From Pseudomonadota bacterium (lineage in GTDB: Bacteria; Pseudomonadota; Alphaproteobacteria; Rs-D84): DNA of 64,000 bases. The stretch's first letter is position 1. Each line of letters starts with the position of its first letter. The notes below the pieces were generated by a model. The model made no database searches. It was not told the origin of the DNA and saw only the letters and a list, made by a program, of their open reading frames with translations. Of this stretch, positions 25,389 through 34,175 are shown piece by piece. The translations under genes were made by a program, and so were the position numbers. The stretch covers positions 1 through 64,000 of the forward strand of contig JAEXCU010000001.1 in NCBI GenBank assembly GCA_023402015.1, given 5' to 3'.

Positions 25389-27001
25389 TTTAATTTCCTC
25401 AGTTTTTGTTTTAATACGGGGACAATTGTCAATCCATCATCAGATAAATCAATTGCACGCATGTATGAATCACGGGCCAGTTTAATATTGCCCGATTTTG
25501 CGTACAGGTCCCCCAGTTGCTCAAATAAAGACGAGCACGTTGCGGATACTTCGCCAACGCGCGCCAACACCTCTAATGCGGCCGGCACGCCTTCACGTAC
25601 GGCCACCACGCGCCCCAGCGTATCCCATGCCATAATATCGGTCGGATTTTGTTTGACCAACGTCATGGCATAATCATATGCATCTGCGATTTCACGATTT
25701 TGTGCGGCCCAAATTTTTGCCTGCAATGCCAATATTTCACCGTCAACGGGCAACACGTCTGATGCATTACGAATATCTTTCTGGGCGTCATCATAATCAC
25801 CAAAGACATAATAAATATGCGCCCTGCTCTTGGTGAAAAATGCGCGGCCAGATTCTGTCAGGTTATCGTCATTCAGTGCACGGTTTACAATTTTCAATGC
25901 CGCGCGCTGATTTCCATTGCTGATTTCATGTGCGATTAATTTGTTTACAGCCGGCACAAATAACGGATTATCGTAAACCGCGCGCTGTAATTGTTTAATG
26001 TCTGCGCCCTTTTCCGCACGACGCAGCGTGGCAAATAAATAAAAAGGACTGTCTGGATTAATTTGGGAAAAATATTTTTCATAATCACCAACGTTATTAA
26101 AGAAAAACTGTCCCAGATAATAATTAATCCCGTCATTATTAACACCGAAATCAGGCGCGGTAATTTGTGCAAATCGCAACAATAAAATCGCCAAATCAGA
26201 ATACATCATAATCTGGGTATGCGATACATTTTGAACCAAACTGTACGCCAATTGATTTTTTGTACCGGCATATCGGGACCAATCGGGAATATCATCGTAT
26301 TCCAACATAAACATTCCGCCCGGCCGCGATGTAAAATCTGCACGCAACGCATCCGCGGCATCTGTCATATCATGTTTGCGATAAAATGACATAATATACA
26401 GGTAATCGTTAATGTTCATAAAATCTGTACGAACATCTGCAAAAGATTCTGCGGCCTGGGCAATTTTATCCGTTTCGGCATATATTTGACCGCGAACAAA
26501 TGCCTTCCATGATTCATTGGTTGGCAATTTGGCGATAAATTTTAATGCATCTGCCGAACGCCCGGTTGCAACCGATGACCAAATACGCAATGGCGCCGAT
26601 AACGCAGATTCATCTTTTTTATGACGTTTGTATAATTCATCCCAGTTATCCTGGTTAACCAGATACGCATCATAAATCAATTGCGCCGGGGCGGATTTTT
26701 CGTCCTGTAATAATTTGGCATCTGCGGGCATTTGGCCGCTTAAAAACTGTGTCAGATAACGCGTATTTTGAATAATCGCATAATCTGTATCATTAATTTT
26801 TGATGCAAATTGTGCCGCGCGATCAAAATCATTAATATAAACCGCATGCTGGGCCGCCAAAAATGCACCATAATTAGACGTTGGAAACGAATAATTTTCC
26901 GTGCGATTTTCGTTGTAATTTTTATACCAAAACGCCCCCCCGGTAATAACAATAACCGATGTCAGTGCGACGCCAATAAATAAACTTTCTATTTTCTTCA
27001 T
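25385..27001 (-). CDS. Membrane-anchored TPR protein
   Basis: The 538-residue protein has one N-terminal membrane helix (about 8-26) and a helical-repeat body. Clear TPR-like units lie toward the C-terminus (about 345-530, for example FGDYDDAQKDIRNASDVLP and KSGNIKLARDSYMRAIDLS). The body is probably periplasmic, where it could act as a scaffold. No enzyme motif is seen. Start codons of this gene and the divergent rsmG are only 28 bp apart, so their promoters must overlap. Confidence 0.75.
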   Translation of the reverse strand: MKKIESLFIGVALTSVIVITGGAFWYKNYNENRTENYSFPTSNYGAFLAAQHAVYINDFDRAAQFASKINDTDYAIIQNTRYLTQFLSGQMPADAKLLQDEKSAPAQLIYDAYLVNQDNWDELYKRHKKDESALSAPLRIWSSVATGRSADALKFIAKLPTNESWKAFVRGQIYAETDKIAQAAESFADVRTDFMNINDYLYIMSFYRKHDMTDAADALRADFTSRPGGMFMLEYDDIPDWSRYAGTKNQLAYSLVQNVSHTQIMMYSDLAILLLRFAQITAPDFGVNNDGINYYLGQFFFNNVGDYEKYFSQINPDSPFYLFATLRRAEKGADIKQLQRAVYDNPLFVPAVNKLIAHEISNGNQRAALKIVNRALNDDNLTESGRAFFTKSRAHIYYVFGDYDDAQKDIRNASDVLPVDGEILALQAKIWAAQNREIADAYDYAMTLVKQNPTDIMAWDTLGRVVAVREGVPAALEVLARVGEVSATCSSLFEQLGDLYAKSGNIKLARDSYMRAIDLSDDGLTIVPVLKQKLRKLK

Positions 27002-27012
27002 GTGTTCAGATA

Positions 27013-27029
27013 TGCTACAATAATCTTTA
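27013..27029 (+). promoter_or_regulatory. Extended -10 promoter giving a leaderless rsmG mRNA
   Basis: TGC-TACAAT (27013-27021) is an extended -10; 7 nt separate it from ATG 27029. No good -35 and no Shine-Dalgarno. Confidence 0.5.
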
Positions 27030-27589
27030 TGAATAATAAAGAAAAATTTGATTTGTATGCCACCACATTACGCCAATGGTCTGAAAAAATGAACCTGGTG
27101 GCGCCCAGTACACTGAACGATATCCAAACACGGCATTTTGCCGATTCGGCCCAGTTGGCAGATGTAATCCCCGCGGCCGCAAACATTGTTGATTTGGGCA
27201 GTGGCGCCGGATTTCCGGGCGTAGTTTTGGCAATTTTGGGATATAACGTCGTTTGTGTTGAATCCATTGGCAAAAAGGTTGCATTTTTAAACGAATTGCA
27301 GAAAACCCTGGACCTGCCGAACCTAACAATATTCCATGGTCGGGTGGAAGATTATGTGGCCACCCTGCCCCGCGACGACAAAAACATTGTTTTTACCGCA
27401 CGTGCATTTGCACCATTGATTAAAATTTTGGATTATGTTGCAAAAACAAAATACCGGCTTTTTCTGTTAAAAGGCCGGGAAGTCCAATCCGAAATTGCCA
27501 CCGCGAAACAGCGATACAAATTCAGCCATGAATTAATCCCGTCAAAAACCGGTGATGGGTATATTTTAATAATCGGAAATCGCCGGTAA
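27029..27589 (+). CDS. rsmG: 16S rRNA (guanine527-N7)-methyltransferase
   Basis: SAM-dependent methyltransferase that modifies G527 of 16S rRNA. The 186-residue protein has the family N-terminal region (YATTLRQWSEKMNLVAPS, DIQTRHFADSAQLAD) and the SAM-binding motif VDLGSGAGFPGVVLA, then ARAFAPL. Length is slightly below the E. coli protein (207). In most alphaproteobacteria it lies between mnmG and parA. Here mnmG is 20 kb away, and one minus-strand gene sits between rsmG and parA. The stop codon overlaps the first parS-like palindrome. Confidence 0.93.
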   Translation: MNNKEKFDLYATTLRQWSEKMNLVAPSTLNDIQTRHFADSAQLADVIPAAANIVDLGSGAGFPGVVLAILGYNVVCVESIGKKVAFLNELQKTLDLPNLTIFHGRVEDYVATLPRDDKNIVFTARAFAPLIKILDYVAKTKYRLFLLKGREVQSEIATAKQRYKFSHELIPSKTGDGYILIIGNRR

Positions 27590-27602
27590 TTTCATATGAA
27601 AT
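27589..27602. promoter_or_regulatory. parS-like palindrome 1
   Basis: Perfect palindrome ATTTCATATGAAAT. It keeps the TTTCA..TGAAA arms of the canonical bacterial parS with TA in place of the central CG. An identical copy is at 28599-28612, 120 bp before parA. Confidence 0.5.
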
Positions 27603-27621
27603 AAAATATAACACATTGTTT

Positions 27622-28530
27622 TTACTGCGTTTTGCCATTTGTAAAAAACATGCTGTTTTGGCCGGTATTTCCACCTACGGCCGCCACGAAAGAATCAACC
27701 TGGTTCAGCAAGAATCGCTTTTGTGATTCGCTGGCCGCGTCCCACAGGTTTGCGCGTCCGGCCATTGTTTCAAATTCCCACATGGGGCCCCATAATCCGC
27801 ATGTCGGCCAAAACATAAAATACCCCAGCATGTCGCATTCGCTGTTTGGTTTGTAATTAATATTCTGGGGCCGGGTTATTTCGCGACGAATTGTCGTGCG
27901 GTATGTACCGCGGTTAAATTCGCCCGCAAAGCGTACCAATGCATACTTTATAACAATATCTGCAATTTGCGGGTGATTAAAGTTAATCGGCCACGTCATT
28001 TTCAATGAATCTGCCAGTTGTGTTATTTCCGTGTCGGCCTGGCGAATAAAATCCTTGGCCGCAGGAAATGGACAGCCTGTGCGATATTTGTGGTCAACGG
28101 CCTCTATAATCTCGGCGGCGGGGGCCATGATTTCATTCATTGCCGCAATTTGGCCGCGAACATGGGCGGGATAATCATCCGTAATTTTTGTCAGCGCGGC
28201 CTTGCGCGCATGTTCCATTTCATGCCGGCGGGTCAGGGGGATTTGATTATTGTTGCGGGTGCAATAATTGTTTATGCGTTTGTCATCGCATGCCGCCAAG
28301 AAGTAATAAACGACAACCTTATTCTGCCCTGGGATAAATACGCCGGCGGCGGCGTGATGTTGCATTTGTTCAAAGTTATCCGCATTTACAACAATCGTGT
28401 CCATCTGACAGGTCAGTGGAATATTGGTATTTAATTTCCCGGTATTTGCCGGCATTTTATTATCGTTTTTTGTATGCGAATACCCCAGGCCCAACGCAAC
28501 AGAACCCGTTAATAACATCGCTGCTGACAA
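27622..28530 (-). CDS. Exported protein with HExxH motif, putative metallopeptidase
   Basis: I do not recognise the family. The 302-residue frame begins at TTG 28530; ATG 28518 is an alternative. A hydrophobic, probably exported N-terminus (LLTGSVALGLGYS) is followed by RRHEMEHARK, an HExxH zinc-binding motif at H103/E104/H107 (TTG numbering), and at least six Cys. The frame stays open upstream as Lys-Lys-Lys-Phe-Lys-Lys, which looks like the n-region of a signal peptide but has no ATG before an in-frame TAA, so the original start may be lost. The gene is bounded by two identical palindromes. Confidence 0.6.
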   Translation of the reverse strand: MSAAMLLTGSVALGLGYSHTKNDNKMPANTGKLNTNIPLTCQMDTIVVNADNFEQMQHHAAAGVFIPGQNKVVVYYFLAACDDKRINNYCTRNNNQIPLTRRHEMEHARKAALTKITDDYPAHVRGQIAAMNEIMAPAAEIIEAVDHKYRTGCPFPAAKDFIRQADTEITQLADSLKMTWPINFNHPQIADIVIKYALVRFAGEFNRGTYRTTIRREITRPQNINYKPNSECDMLGYFMFWPTCGLWGPMWEFETMAGRANLWDAASESQKRFLLNQVDSFVAAVGGNTGQNSMFFTNGKTQ

Positions 28531-28598
28531 AGAATATAACTTTTTAAACTTCTTTTTTTATATTTTATACGAATTATGATTTTTGTCAACCGGTATTT

Positions 28599-28612
28599 AT
28601 TTCATATGAAAT
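28599..28612. promoter_or_regulatory. parS-like palindrome 2
   Basis: Second perfect ATTTCATATGAAAT copy, followed by TTGTATAATATTATGATAATA, an AT-rich stretch upstream of parA. Confidence 0.5.
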
Positions 28613-28732
28613 GTTGTATAATATTATGATAATACTGTATTTTTTATATGTAAAATCTATTTATTTTTTAAAACCTTGACCGAATCGTGGCAATTTAATA
28701 AGGTAATGCTATAAAGAAATGGAACGAAAGAA

Positions 28733-29503
28733 ATGACGAAAATTATCGCATTTGCAAATCAAAAGGGCGGGGTGGGTAAAACCACAACGGCAATTAATAT
28801 CGGTGCATCGCTGGCCGCGATTAAAAAACGTGTTTTGTTAATTGACCTGGACCCCCAGGGAAATGCTGGAACCGGCCTGGGGTTTGTGCGTGCATCACAT
28901 CGCCAAAGTGTTTATGGGGTCATTATGGGAACGGCCAGTGCGGCGGACAATATTCTGTCCACCGCGGTGCCTGGGTTGCATATATTGCCGTCGTCGATGG
29001 CACTGGCCGGGGCCGAGGTTGACCTGCTGGACATAGAAAACCGCGAATATCGTCTGCGCGATGCATTGGCGCCCATACGCGACCATTACGATTATATATT
29101 ATTGGATTGCCCACCGGCATTGGGATTCTTGACACTGAATGCACTGACCACGGCGGATTCTGTAATAATACCATTGCAATGTGAATTTTACGCCCTGGAA
29201 GGTATCAGCCATCTGGTAAATTCAATCAAAGAGGTTCATGCAAAATGGAATCCAAATCTGGACATTTTGGGTGTATTGCTGACCATGTATGATAAAAGAT
29301 ATGGTTTAACCCGCGCGGTTGAAGATGACGTTCGTGGCACATTTGGCGACAAAGTATTCAAGACGGTTGTTCCGCGTAATGTCCGCGTGTCTGAGGCACC
29401 CAGCCATGGCAAACCGGCATTGTTTTACGATTTTAATTCAACAGGCGCCCAGGCATATTTACGTGTTGCCAGCGAAGTTGTTCAGAAAACACAGGGGGAA
29501 TGA
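28733..29503 (+). CDS. parA: Chromosome partitioning ATPase ParA
   Basis: Walker-type ATPase that forms a gradient on DNA to segregate ParB-parS complexes. The 256-residue protein has the deviant Walker A KGGVGKTT (11-18), DLDPQGNAG, and DYILLDCPPALGFLT, as in Soj/ParA. GAAAG precedes the ATG. parB follows with adjacent stop and start codons. It lies 120 bp from a parS-like palindrome. Confidence 0.95.
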   Translation: MTKIIAFANQKGGVGKTTTAINIGASLAAIKKRVLLIDLDPQGNAGTGLGFVRASHRQSVYGVIMGTASAADNILSTAVPGLHILPSSMALAGAEVDLLDIENREYRLRDALAPIRDHYDYILLDCPPALGFLTLNALTTADSVIIPLQCEFYALEGISHLVNSIKEVHAKWNPNLDILGVLLTMYDKRYGLTRAVEDDVRGTFGDKVFKTVVPRNVRVSEAPSHGKPALFYDFNSTGAQAYLRVASEVVQKTQGE

Positions 29504-29505
29504 TT

Positions 29506-30381
29506 ATGGCAAAATTTGGATTGGGCCGTGGTTTGGCCGATTTAAAAGAAGAAATGGGCAACATACCGGATATATCCATATTAACCGGCGCCGAACGCGT
29601 GGTTGTTAAGCAAATTCCATTGGTGCAAATTGGCGCCAACCCGGACCAGCCGCGAAAAACGTTTTCAGATTCTGAATTGGCGGAATTGGCGGCTTCCATA
29701 CGGGAAAAGGGTGTATTACAGCCAATTTTACTGCGCGCCGTTCAGGGGCGTCCATATTTATATGAAATCGTTGCCGGCGAACGTCGTTTCCGGGCCAGTA
29801 AATTGGCCGGCTTAAATGAAATTCCGGCGTTGGTAAAATCTCTGACAAATGAAAATGCGATGGAAATCGCATTAATTGAAAATGTACAACGTGAAAACCT
29901 GAACCCAATAGAAGAGGCCGCCGCATACAAAAACCTGATGGAAAAATGCGGATATGAATTGGCGGACGTATCACGCCTGATTGGTAAATCAGACAGTTAT
30001 ATCCGCAATATTATGCGCCTGTCCGCATTACCGCAATCGGTCCAGCAAATGGTAGAGCAAGGAAAACTGTCCGCATCGCATGCCCGCACCATTGCGGTTG
30101 CGGAAAATCCCGAACAATTGGCCCACGAAATTATTGCCAGCAATATGACGGTCGCAGAAACAGAAAAAAAGGTTAAATCGGCCGCCCGCAACACGCGCAG
30201 CCGCGCATATGACGCAAAAACAATTGATGACGCAACCGTTCGCGACATAGAATCGCGCATTAAATCCGCACTGGGCGTGCCAGCAAAATTAAATGAAAAA
30301 CGGGGCGGGGCAGGGCAAATCGTATTATCATTTGCCACACGCACACAAATGCAGGAATTAATTACAAAATTAACCAAATAA
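29506..30381 (+). CDS. parB: Chromosome partitioning protein ParB
   Basis: CTP-dependent clamp that binds parS. The 291-residue protein has the N-terminal GLGRGLADL start. The ParB/Spo0J core includes NPDQPRK, EIVAGERRFRASKLAG (the GERRxRA CTP-binding box) and IALIENVQRENLNPIEEA. The helix-turn-helix (about 135-165) and a C-terminal dimerisation domain follow. ATG 29506 is preferred over 29500 because AGGGGGA is 6 nt upstream; either overlaps or abuts parA. Confidence 0.94.
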   Translation: MAKFGLGRGLADLKEEMGNIPDISILTGAERVVVKQIPLVQIGANPDQPRKTFSDSELAELAASIREKGVLQPILLRAVQGRPYLYEIVAGERRFRASKLAGLNEIPALVKSLTNENAMEIALIENVQRENLNPIEEAAAYKNLMEKCGYELADVSRLIGKSDSYIRNIMRLSALPQSVQQMVEQGKLSASHARTIAVAENPEQLAHEIIASNMTVAETEKKVKSAARNTRSRAYDAKTIDDATVRDIESRIKSALGVPAKLNEKRGGAGQIVLSFATRTQMQELITKLTK

Positions 30382-30384
30382 AAA

Positions 30385-30420
30385 TATATAAAAACACCGG
30401 TAAATGCCGGTGTTTTTATA
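30385..30420. terminator. Bidirectional terminator between parB and mreB
   Basis: Stem AAAACACCGG/CCGGTGTTTT around TAAATG, with A/T tracts on both sides. Member of the shared CACCGGYAAATGCCGGTG family. Confidence 0.85.
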
Positions 30421-30422
30421 TA

Positions 30423-31472
30423 TTAATACATTGTTTGCAGGATGTGTTTGTTCTTGTCCAAACTGGCCAACATTTTACCCGACCCACATGCAACGCATGC
30501 CAACGGATTATCAACCAAGAACGCCGGTAATCCAGTGGCCGCGCGAATTGCCGCATCCAGACCGCGCAGTTGGGACCCGCCACCGGTCATGGCAATACCC
30601 AAATCGGCGATGTCGGCCGACAATTCTGGTGGGGTTAATTCCAATGCCTGGCGTACGGTGTCAACAATTTTGCTGACCGTTTGGGACAAGGCAGATGCAA
30701 TTTGTGATTCGGTGATAACCGTTTCGCGCGGCGTCCCGGACAGCAAATCGCGACCCTTAATCTTCATGGTTAATTCGTTTGCTTTGTCTTTGGGTGAAAT
30801 GGCGTTGCCGATGCGTTTTTTAATTTCTTCGGCCGTATTTTCACCAATCAGCAAATTTTTATTTTTGCGCACAAAATCAATGATATCTAAATCCATTTGG
30901 TCGCCCGCGGTGCGAACGGCGTTTGAATACACAATCCCACCCAGGGACATAACCGCAACCTCGGTCGTGCCACCACCAATATCCAAAACCATTGAACCAA
31001 TGGGCTTTTCCACCGGCAGACCTGCGCCAATTGCGGCGGCCGTGGATTCTTCAACAATATAAACCTTGCGCGCGCCGGCGGCGTCTGCGGCCTCTTGTAT
31101 GGCGCGGCGTTCCACCTGGGTGGCGCAAGACGGCACACAAATAATAATTAATGGTGCCGCCAATGGGTTGCGACGATGAACCTTGCGAATAAAGTATTTA
31201 ATCATTTCTTCGGCAACTTCGAAATCCGCAATAACGCCGTCGCGCAATGGACGCACCGCAGAAATTGTGCCCGGTGTACGACCGAACATTTGTTTTGCCT
31301 CGGTCCCGACGGCCAGAATTTCTTTGCGACCCAGCAAACGATTTTCCGCCACTGCAACCACAGACGGTTCATTCAAAACAATCCCGCGTCCCTTGACATA
31401 AATCAGTGTATTTGCCGTTCCCAAATCAATCGCCATATCGGCAGAAAAGAATTTCATCAACCAATTGTACAT
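30423..31472 (-). CDS. mreB: Rod-shape-determining protein MreB
   Basis: Actin-like filament protein that positions the cell-wall elongation machinery. The 349-residue protein has the phosphate-1 motif (DLGTANTLIYVKGRG), phosphate-2 (LDIGGGTTEVAVMS) and adenosine (GGGSQLRGLD) motifs. The start is MYNWLMKFFSADMAIDLG at 31472, with AAGGG upstream; the longer frame is not family-like. mreC, mreD, mrdA and rodA are together at 58.8-63.0 kb, so mreB is detached from its usual operon. Confidence 0.95.
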   Translation of the reverse strand: MYNWLMKFFSADMAIDLGTANTLIYVKGRGIVLNEPSVVAVAENRLLGRKEILAVGTEAKQMFGRTPGTISAVRPLRDGVIADFEVAEEMIKYFIRKVHRRNPLAAPLIIICVPSCATQVERRAIQEAADAAGARKVYIVEESTAAAIGAGLPVEKPIGSMVLDIGGGTTEVAVMSLGGIVYSNAVRTAGDQMDLDIIDFVRKNKNLLIGENTAEEIKKRIGNAISPKDKANELTMKIKGRDLLSGTPRETVITESQIASALSQTVSKIVDTVRQALELTPPELSADIADLGIAMTGGGSQLRGLDAAIRAATGLPAFLVDNPLACVACGSGKMLASLDKNKHILQTMY

Positions 31473-31561
31473 ATTCGCGCCCTTAGGTAGTGATTTTTTT
31501 GCACTATAAAGCCAATAACGACAAAAATCAAGCATGGCCAAATAAAAAATGTGCTTTTTTA

Positions 31562-31597
31562 TTTGATTCTGTGCATATTGTGTTATGATACCGGGCA
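31562..31597 (+). promoter_or_regulatory. Promoter giving a leaderless rnpA mRNA
   Basis: TGT-TATGAT extended -10 (31581-31589) with a weak TTTGAT -35 (31562-31567, 16-bp spacer). Seven nt separate the -10 from ATG 31597; no Shine-Dalgarno. Confidence 0.55.
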
Positions 31598-31935
31598 TGA
31601 GAAACACAATTAAAAATCATAATGACTTTCTGGCAACGGACGAAGACCCAACCGCACGCTGCGCATTTTTCTTGATACGCGCAAAAATGGCCAAGTTTCC
31701 AGACGACCCGCGATACGGTTTAACCGTTACAAAAAAAACATTTAAATTGGCCGTTGACCGTAATTTAGCCAAGCGTAAATTGCGCGATTGGATTCGCTTT
31801 AACCACGATTTGTTATTGCCCCAGTACGATTACATATTTATTGCGCGACGCGCAATTTTGAATGCATCGCGCACAGACGGACGCGTCGCCATGAAAAAGG
31901 CACTGCGTTATATCGGCAAAAATTATGCAAAATAA
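31597..31935 (+). CDS. rnpA: Ribonuclease P protein component
   Basis: Basic protein cofactor of RNase P, which matures tRNA 5' ends. The 112-residue protein has the RnpA signature AVDRNLAKRKLRDWIR (the RNR-type motif), preceded by YGLTVTKKTFKLA. ATG 31597 is chosen from the promoter geometry; an earlier ATG at 31585 lies inside the -10 box. rpmH, its usual upstream partner, is missing. yidD overlaps the 3' end by 11 bp. Confidence 0.9.
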   Translation: MRNTIKNHNDFLATDEDPTARCAFFLIRAKMAKFPDDPRYGLTVTKKTFKLAVDRNLAKRKLRDWIRFNHDLLLPQYDYIFIARRAILNASRTDGRVAMKKALRYIGKNYAK

Positions 31936-32176
31936 TTCCGGTAATTTTTTTTCGCGCGCCGCGACCGCCACGGCAATCGCAATCGTACGCACATACCAAA
32001 TTTGCATTTCGCCATTTATTGGTGGTCGCGCCGTTTGCCGATTTACCCCAACGTGCAGTGAATATACCCGCATCGCCATTGAAAAATACGGTGCGTTTCG
32101 CGGTGCGATAATGGGCATGCGGCGAATATTGCGGTGTCGCCCCGGGGGCGGGTTCGGTTATGACCCGGTCCCTTGA
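31925..32176 (+). CDS. yidD: Membrane protein insertion efficiency factor YidD
   Basis: Small amphipathic membrane-associated protein that assists YidC-dependent insertion. The 83-residue protein carries the family core YQICISPFIGGRAVCRFTPTCSEY and a C-terminal RRILRCRPGGGFGYDPVP, both near-diagnostic. It overlaps rnpA as in most bacteria; yidC does not follow here. Confidence 0.95.
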   Translation: MQNNSGNFFSRAATATAIAIVRTYQICISPFIGGRAVCRFTPTCSEYTRIAIEKYGAFRGAIMGMRRILRCRPGGGFGYDPVP

Positions 32177-32200
32177 CAAGTGGTATGATTGTGGTAAAAT
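32173..32200 (+). promoter_or_regulatory. accB promoter
   Basis: TTGACA (32173-32178), 16-bp spacer, TAAAAT (32195-32200), 38 bp before the accB start with an AAAGGATAG ribosome site in between. Confidence 0.65.
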
Positions 32201-32237
32201 TCCATTTAACCTATAAATATATAAAAGGATAGAAATT

Positions 32238-32681
32238 ATGTCTTTTCGTGCAACTGTAGAATCCATGTCAAAAATAATGGATGAAATGGGTATTACAGAA
32301 TTAGAATTAGAACGCCAGTTTTTGTTTGGCGTATATCGCAAACATATTCATTTGTCGAAGCAGCAAAATACCACGGTCGCAATGCCGAACTTTCCGGTGG
32401 CCGACCCCAAATGTGCCAGCAGTGCCCCGGCCGAAACCGCTGCAACGGGTTATGCACTGAAATCACCAATGGTGGGTGTGGCATATTTGTCCCCGGAACC
32501 GGGTGCAAAACCATTTACAACCGTTGGCACACAAATCAAGGCCGGCGATACCGTCGCATTGATAGAGGCGATGAAAACATTCAATCCGATTAAGTCCGAC
32601 AAAGACGGCGTCGTCAAAGAAATCTTGGTCAGCGACGGCCAGGCCGTAGAATTTGATCAACCGATTATCATCATTGAATAA
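32238..32681 (+). CDS. accB: Biotin carboxyl carrier protein of acetyl-CoA carboxylase
   Basis: Carries biotin between the carboxylase and transferase of acetyl-CoA carboxylase. The 147-residue protein has an N-terminal helical region, an Ala/Pro linker (about 50-72) and the biotinyl domain, with the EAMK biotinylation site at Lys113. accC follows after 5 bp. The gene has its own consensus-like promoter. Confidence 0.95.
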   Translation: MSFRATVESMSKIMDEMGITELELERQFLFGVYRKHIHLSKQQNTTVAMPNFPVADPKCASSAPAETAATGYALKSPMVGVAYLSPEPGAKPFTTVGTQIKAGDTVALIEAMKTFNPIKSDKDGVVKEILVSDGQAVEFDQPIIIIE

Positions 32682-32686
32682 ATAAA

Positions 32687-34141
32687 ATGTCATCACAAAT
32701 AAAAAAAGTTTTAATTGCCAACCGTGGGGAAATTGCCCTGCGTATTATTCGCGCATGTCGCGATATGGGCATTCGCACCGTTGCCGTTTATTCAACGGTT
32801 GATAAAAACGCAATGCATGTCCAGTTGGCTGACGAATCTGTATGTATTGGTCCGGGCCCGTCCAAGGATTCTTATTTAAACGAATCTGCGATATTGACGG
32901 CCGCATTGTTGACCAATGCAGACGCAATTCACCCCGGTTATGGATTTTTATCAGAACGTGCAGACTTTGTGCAAAAGGTTGAACAACACGGCCTGATATG
33001 GATTGGCCCAACCGCAGACATGATTTTAAAAATGGGGGACAAGGTTAATGCCAAACGTACCGCCATTGCGTGTGGCCTGCCGGTTGTGCCGGGTTCTGAT
33101 GGTGCGGTAAACACACTGGAAGATGCATTGGCGTGGGGTGAAAAAATCGGATATCCCGTTATGATCAAGGCGGCGGCCGGCGGTGGTGGGCGTGGAATGC
33201 GTCCTGTGCATAATGCCGACGAAATGGCCGCGGCATTTCAGATTACCAAGAACGAGGCACGCAGTGGATTCGGCGACGATACGCTGTATATGGAAAAATT
33301 GCTGTTGCATCCGCGCCATATAGAGTTTCAGGTTTTGGGCGACAAACATGGCAATGTCGTAATATTTGGTGAACGCGATTGTTCATTACAGCGCAAAAAT
33401 CAAAAGGTTATGGAAGAATGCCCTGCGGCGGCCCTGACCCAGAAACAGCGCGATGACATGATTGAAATCTGCAAAACGGCGGCAAAAAAAATGGGTTATA
33501 CCAACGCCGGTACGTTTGAATTCATGTACGAAAACGGAAAATTTTATTTCTTGGAAATGAACACACGTTTGCAGGTGGAACACCCCGTAACCGAAATGGT
33601 ATATGGTGTTGATTTGGTACGTGAACAAATCAGAATTGCGGCCGGTGAAAAATTGGGGTATACCCAATCAAACGTTGTTCCGCATGGTCATGCAATTGAA
33701 TTCCGCATTAATGCCGAAGACCCGGAAAAATTCGTTCCGAACCCGGGAAAAATTACATTGTATGCGCCGTCAGGGGGCCTGGGGGTGCGCGTGGACAGTG
33801 CGGTTTACACCGGATACACAATTCCACCAACATATGATTCAATGATTGCGAAACTGATTGTGCATGCGCACAGTCGTCCGGCATGCATCATGCGTGCACA
33901 ACGCGCATTGGATGAATTCGTAATCGAAGGTGTAAAAACAACCATACCATTACAGCAAAGATTACTGAACAATCGGGACGTAAAAACCCTGAATTTTGAT
34001 AATCATTGGTTGGAAACATATCTGTCGGGTGATACGAAAAAATCAGATGCGCCAGCAGACGCGTCAGAAAAAACAGAAAAACCTGAAAAGGCGGCAAAAA
34101 CCGTCAAATCGGATAAACCGAAAAAGTCCAGCAAGAAATAA
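32687..34141 (+). CDS. accC: Biotin carboxylase with lysine-rich tail
   Basis: ATP-grasp carboxylase of acetyl-CoA carboxylase. The 484-residue protein has KVLIANRGEIA at the N-terminus, KAAAGGGGRGMR in the ATP lid, and the EMNTRLQVEHPVTE active-site region. Length of the core matches AccC (about 450). After about residue 452 there is an extra Lys/Ala/Ser/Glu-rich tail ending PKKSSKK that is not part of the fold and is low-complexity. Confidence 0.95.
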   Translation: MSSQIKKVLIANRGEIALRIIRACRDMGIRTVAVYSTVDKNAMHVQLADESVCIGPGPSKDSYLNESAILTAALLTNADAIHPGYGFLSERADFVQKVEQHGLIWIGPTADMILKMGDKVNAKRTAIACGLPVVPGSDGAVNTLEDALAWGEKIGYPVMIKAAAGGGGRGMRPVHNADEMAAAFQITKNEARSGFGDDTLYMEKLLLHPRHIEFQVLGDKHGNVVIFGERDCSLQRKNQKVMEECPAAALTQKQRDDMIEICKTAAKKMGYTNAGTFEFMYENGKFYFLEMNTRLQVEHPVTEMVYGVDLVREQIRIAAGEKLGYTQSNVVPHGHAIEFRINAEDPEKFVPNPGKITLYAPSGGLGVRVDSAVYTGYTIPPTYDSMIAKLIVHAHSRPACIMRAQRALDEFVIEGVKTTIPLQQRLLNNRDVKTLNFDNHWLETYLSGDTKKSDAPADASEKTEKPEKAAKTVKSDKPKKSSKK

Positions 34142-34171
34142 AAAACACCGGCAAATGCCGGTGTTTTTTTG
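34142..34171 (+). terminator. Terminator of accBC
   Basis: AACACCGGCAAATGCCGGTG stem-loop followed by seven T; same core as the terminator at 35813. Confidence 0.85.
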
Positions 34172-34175
34172 GGAA

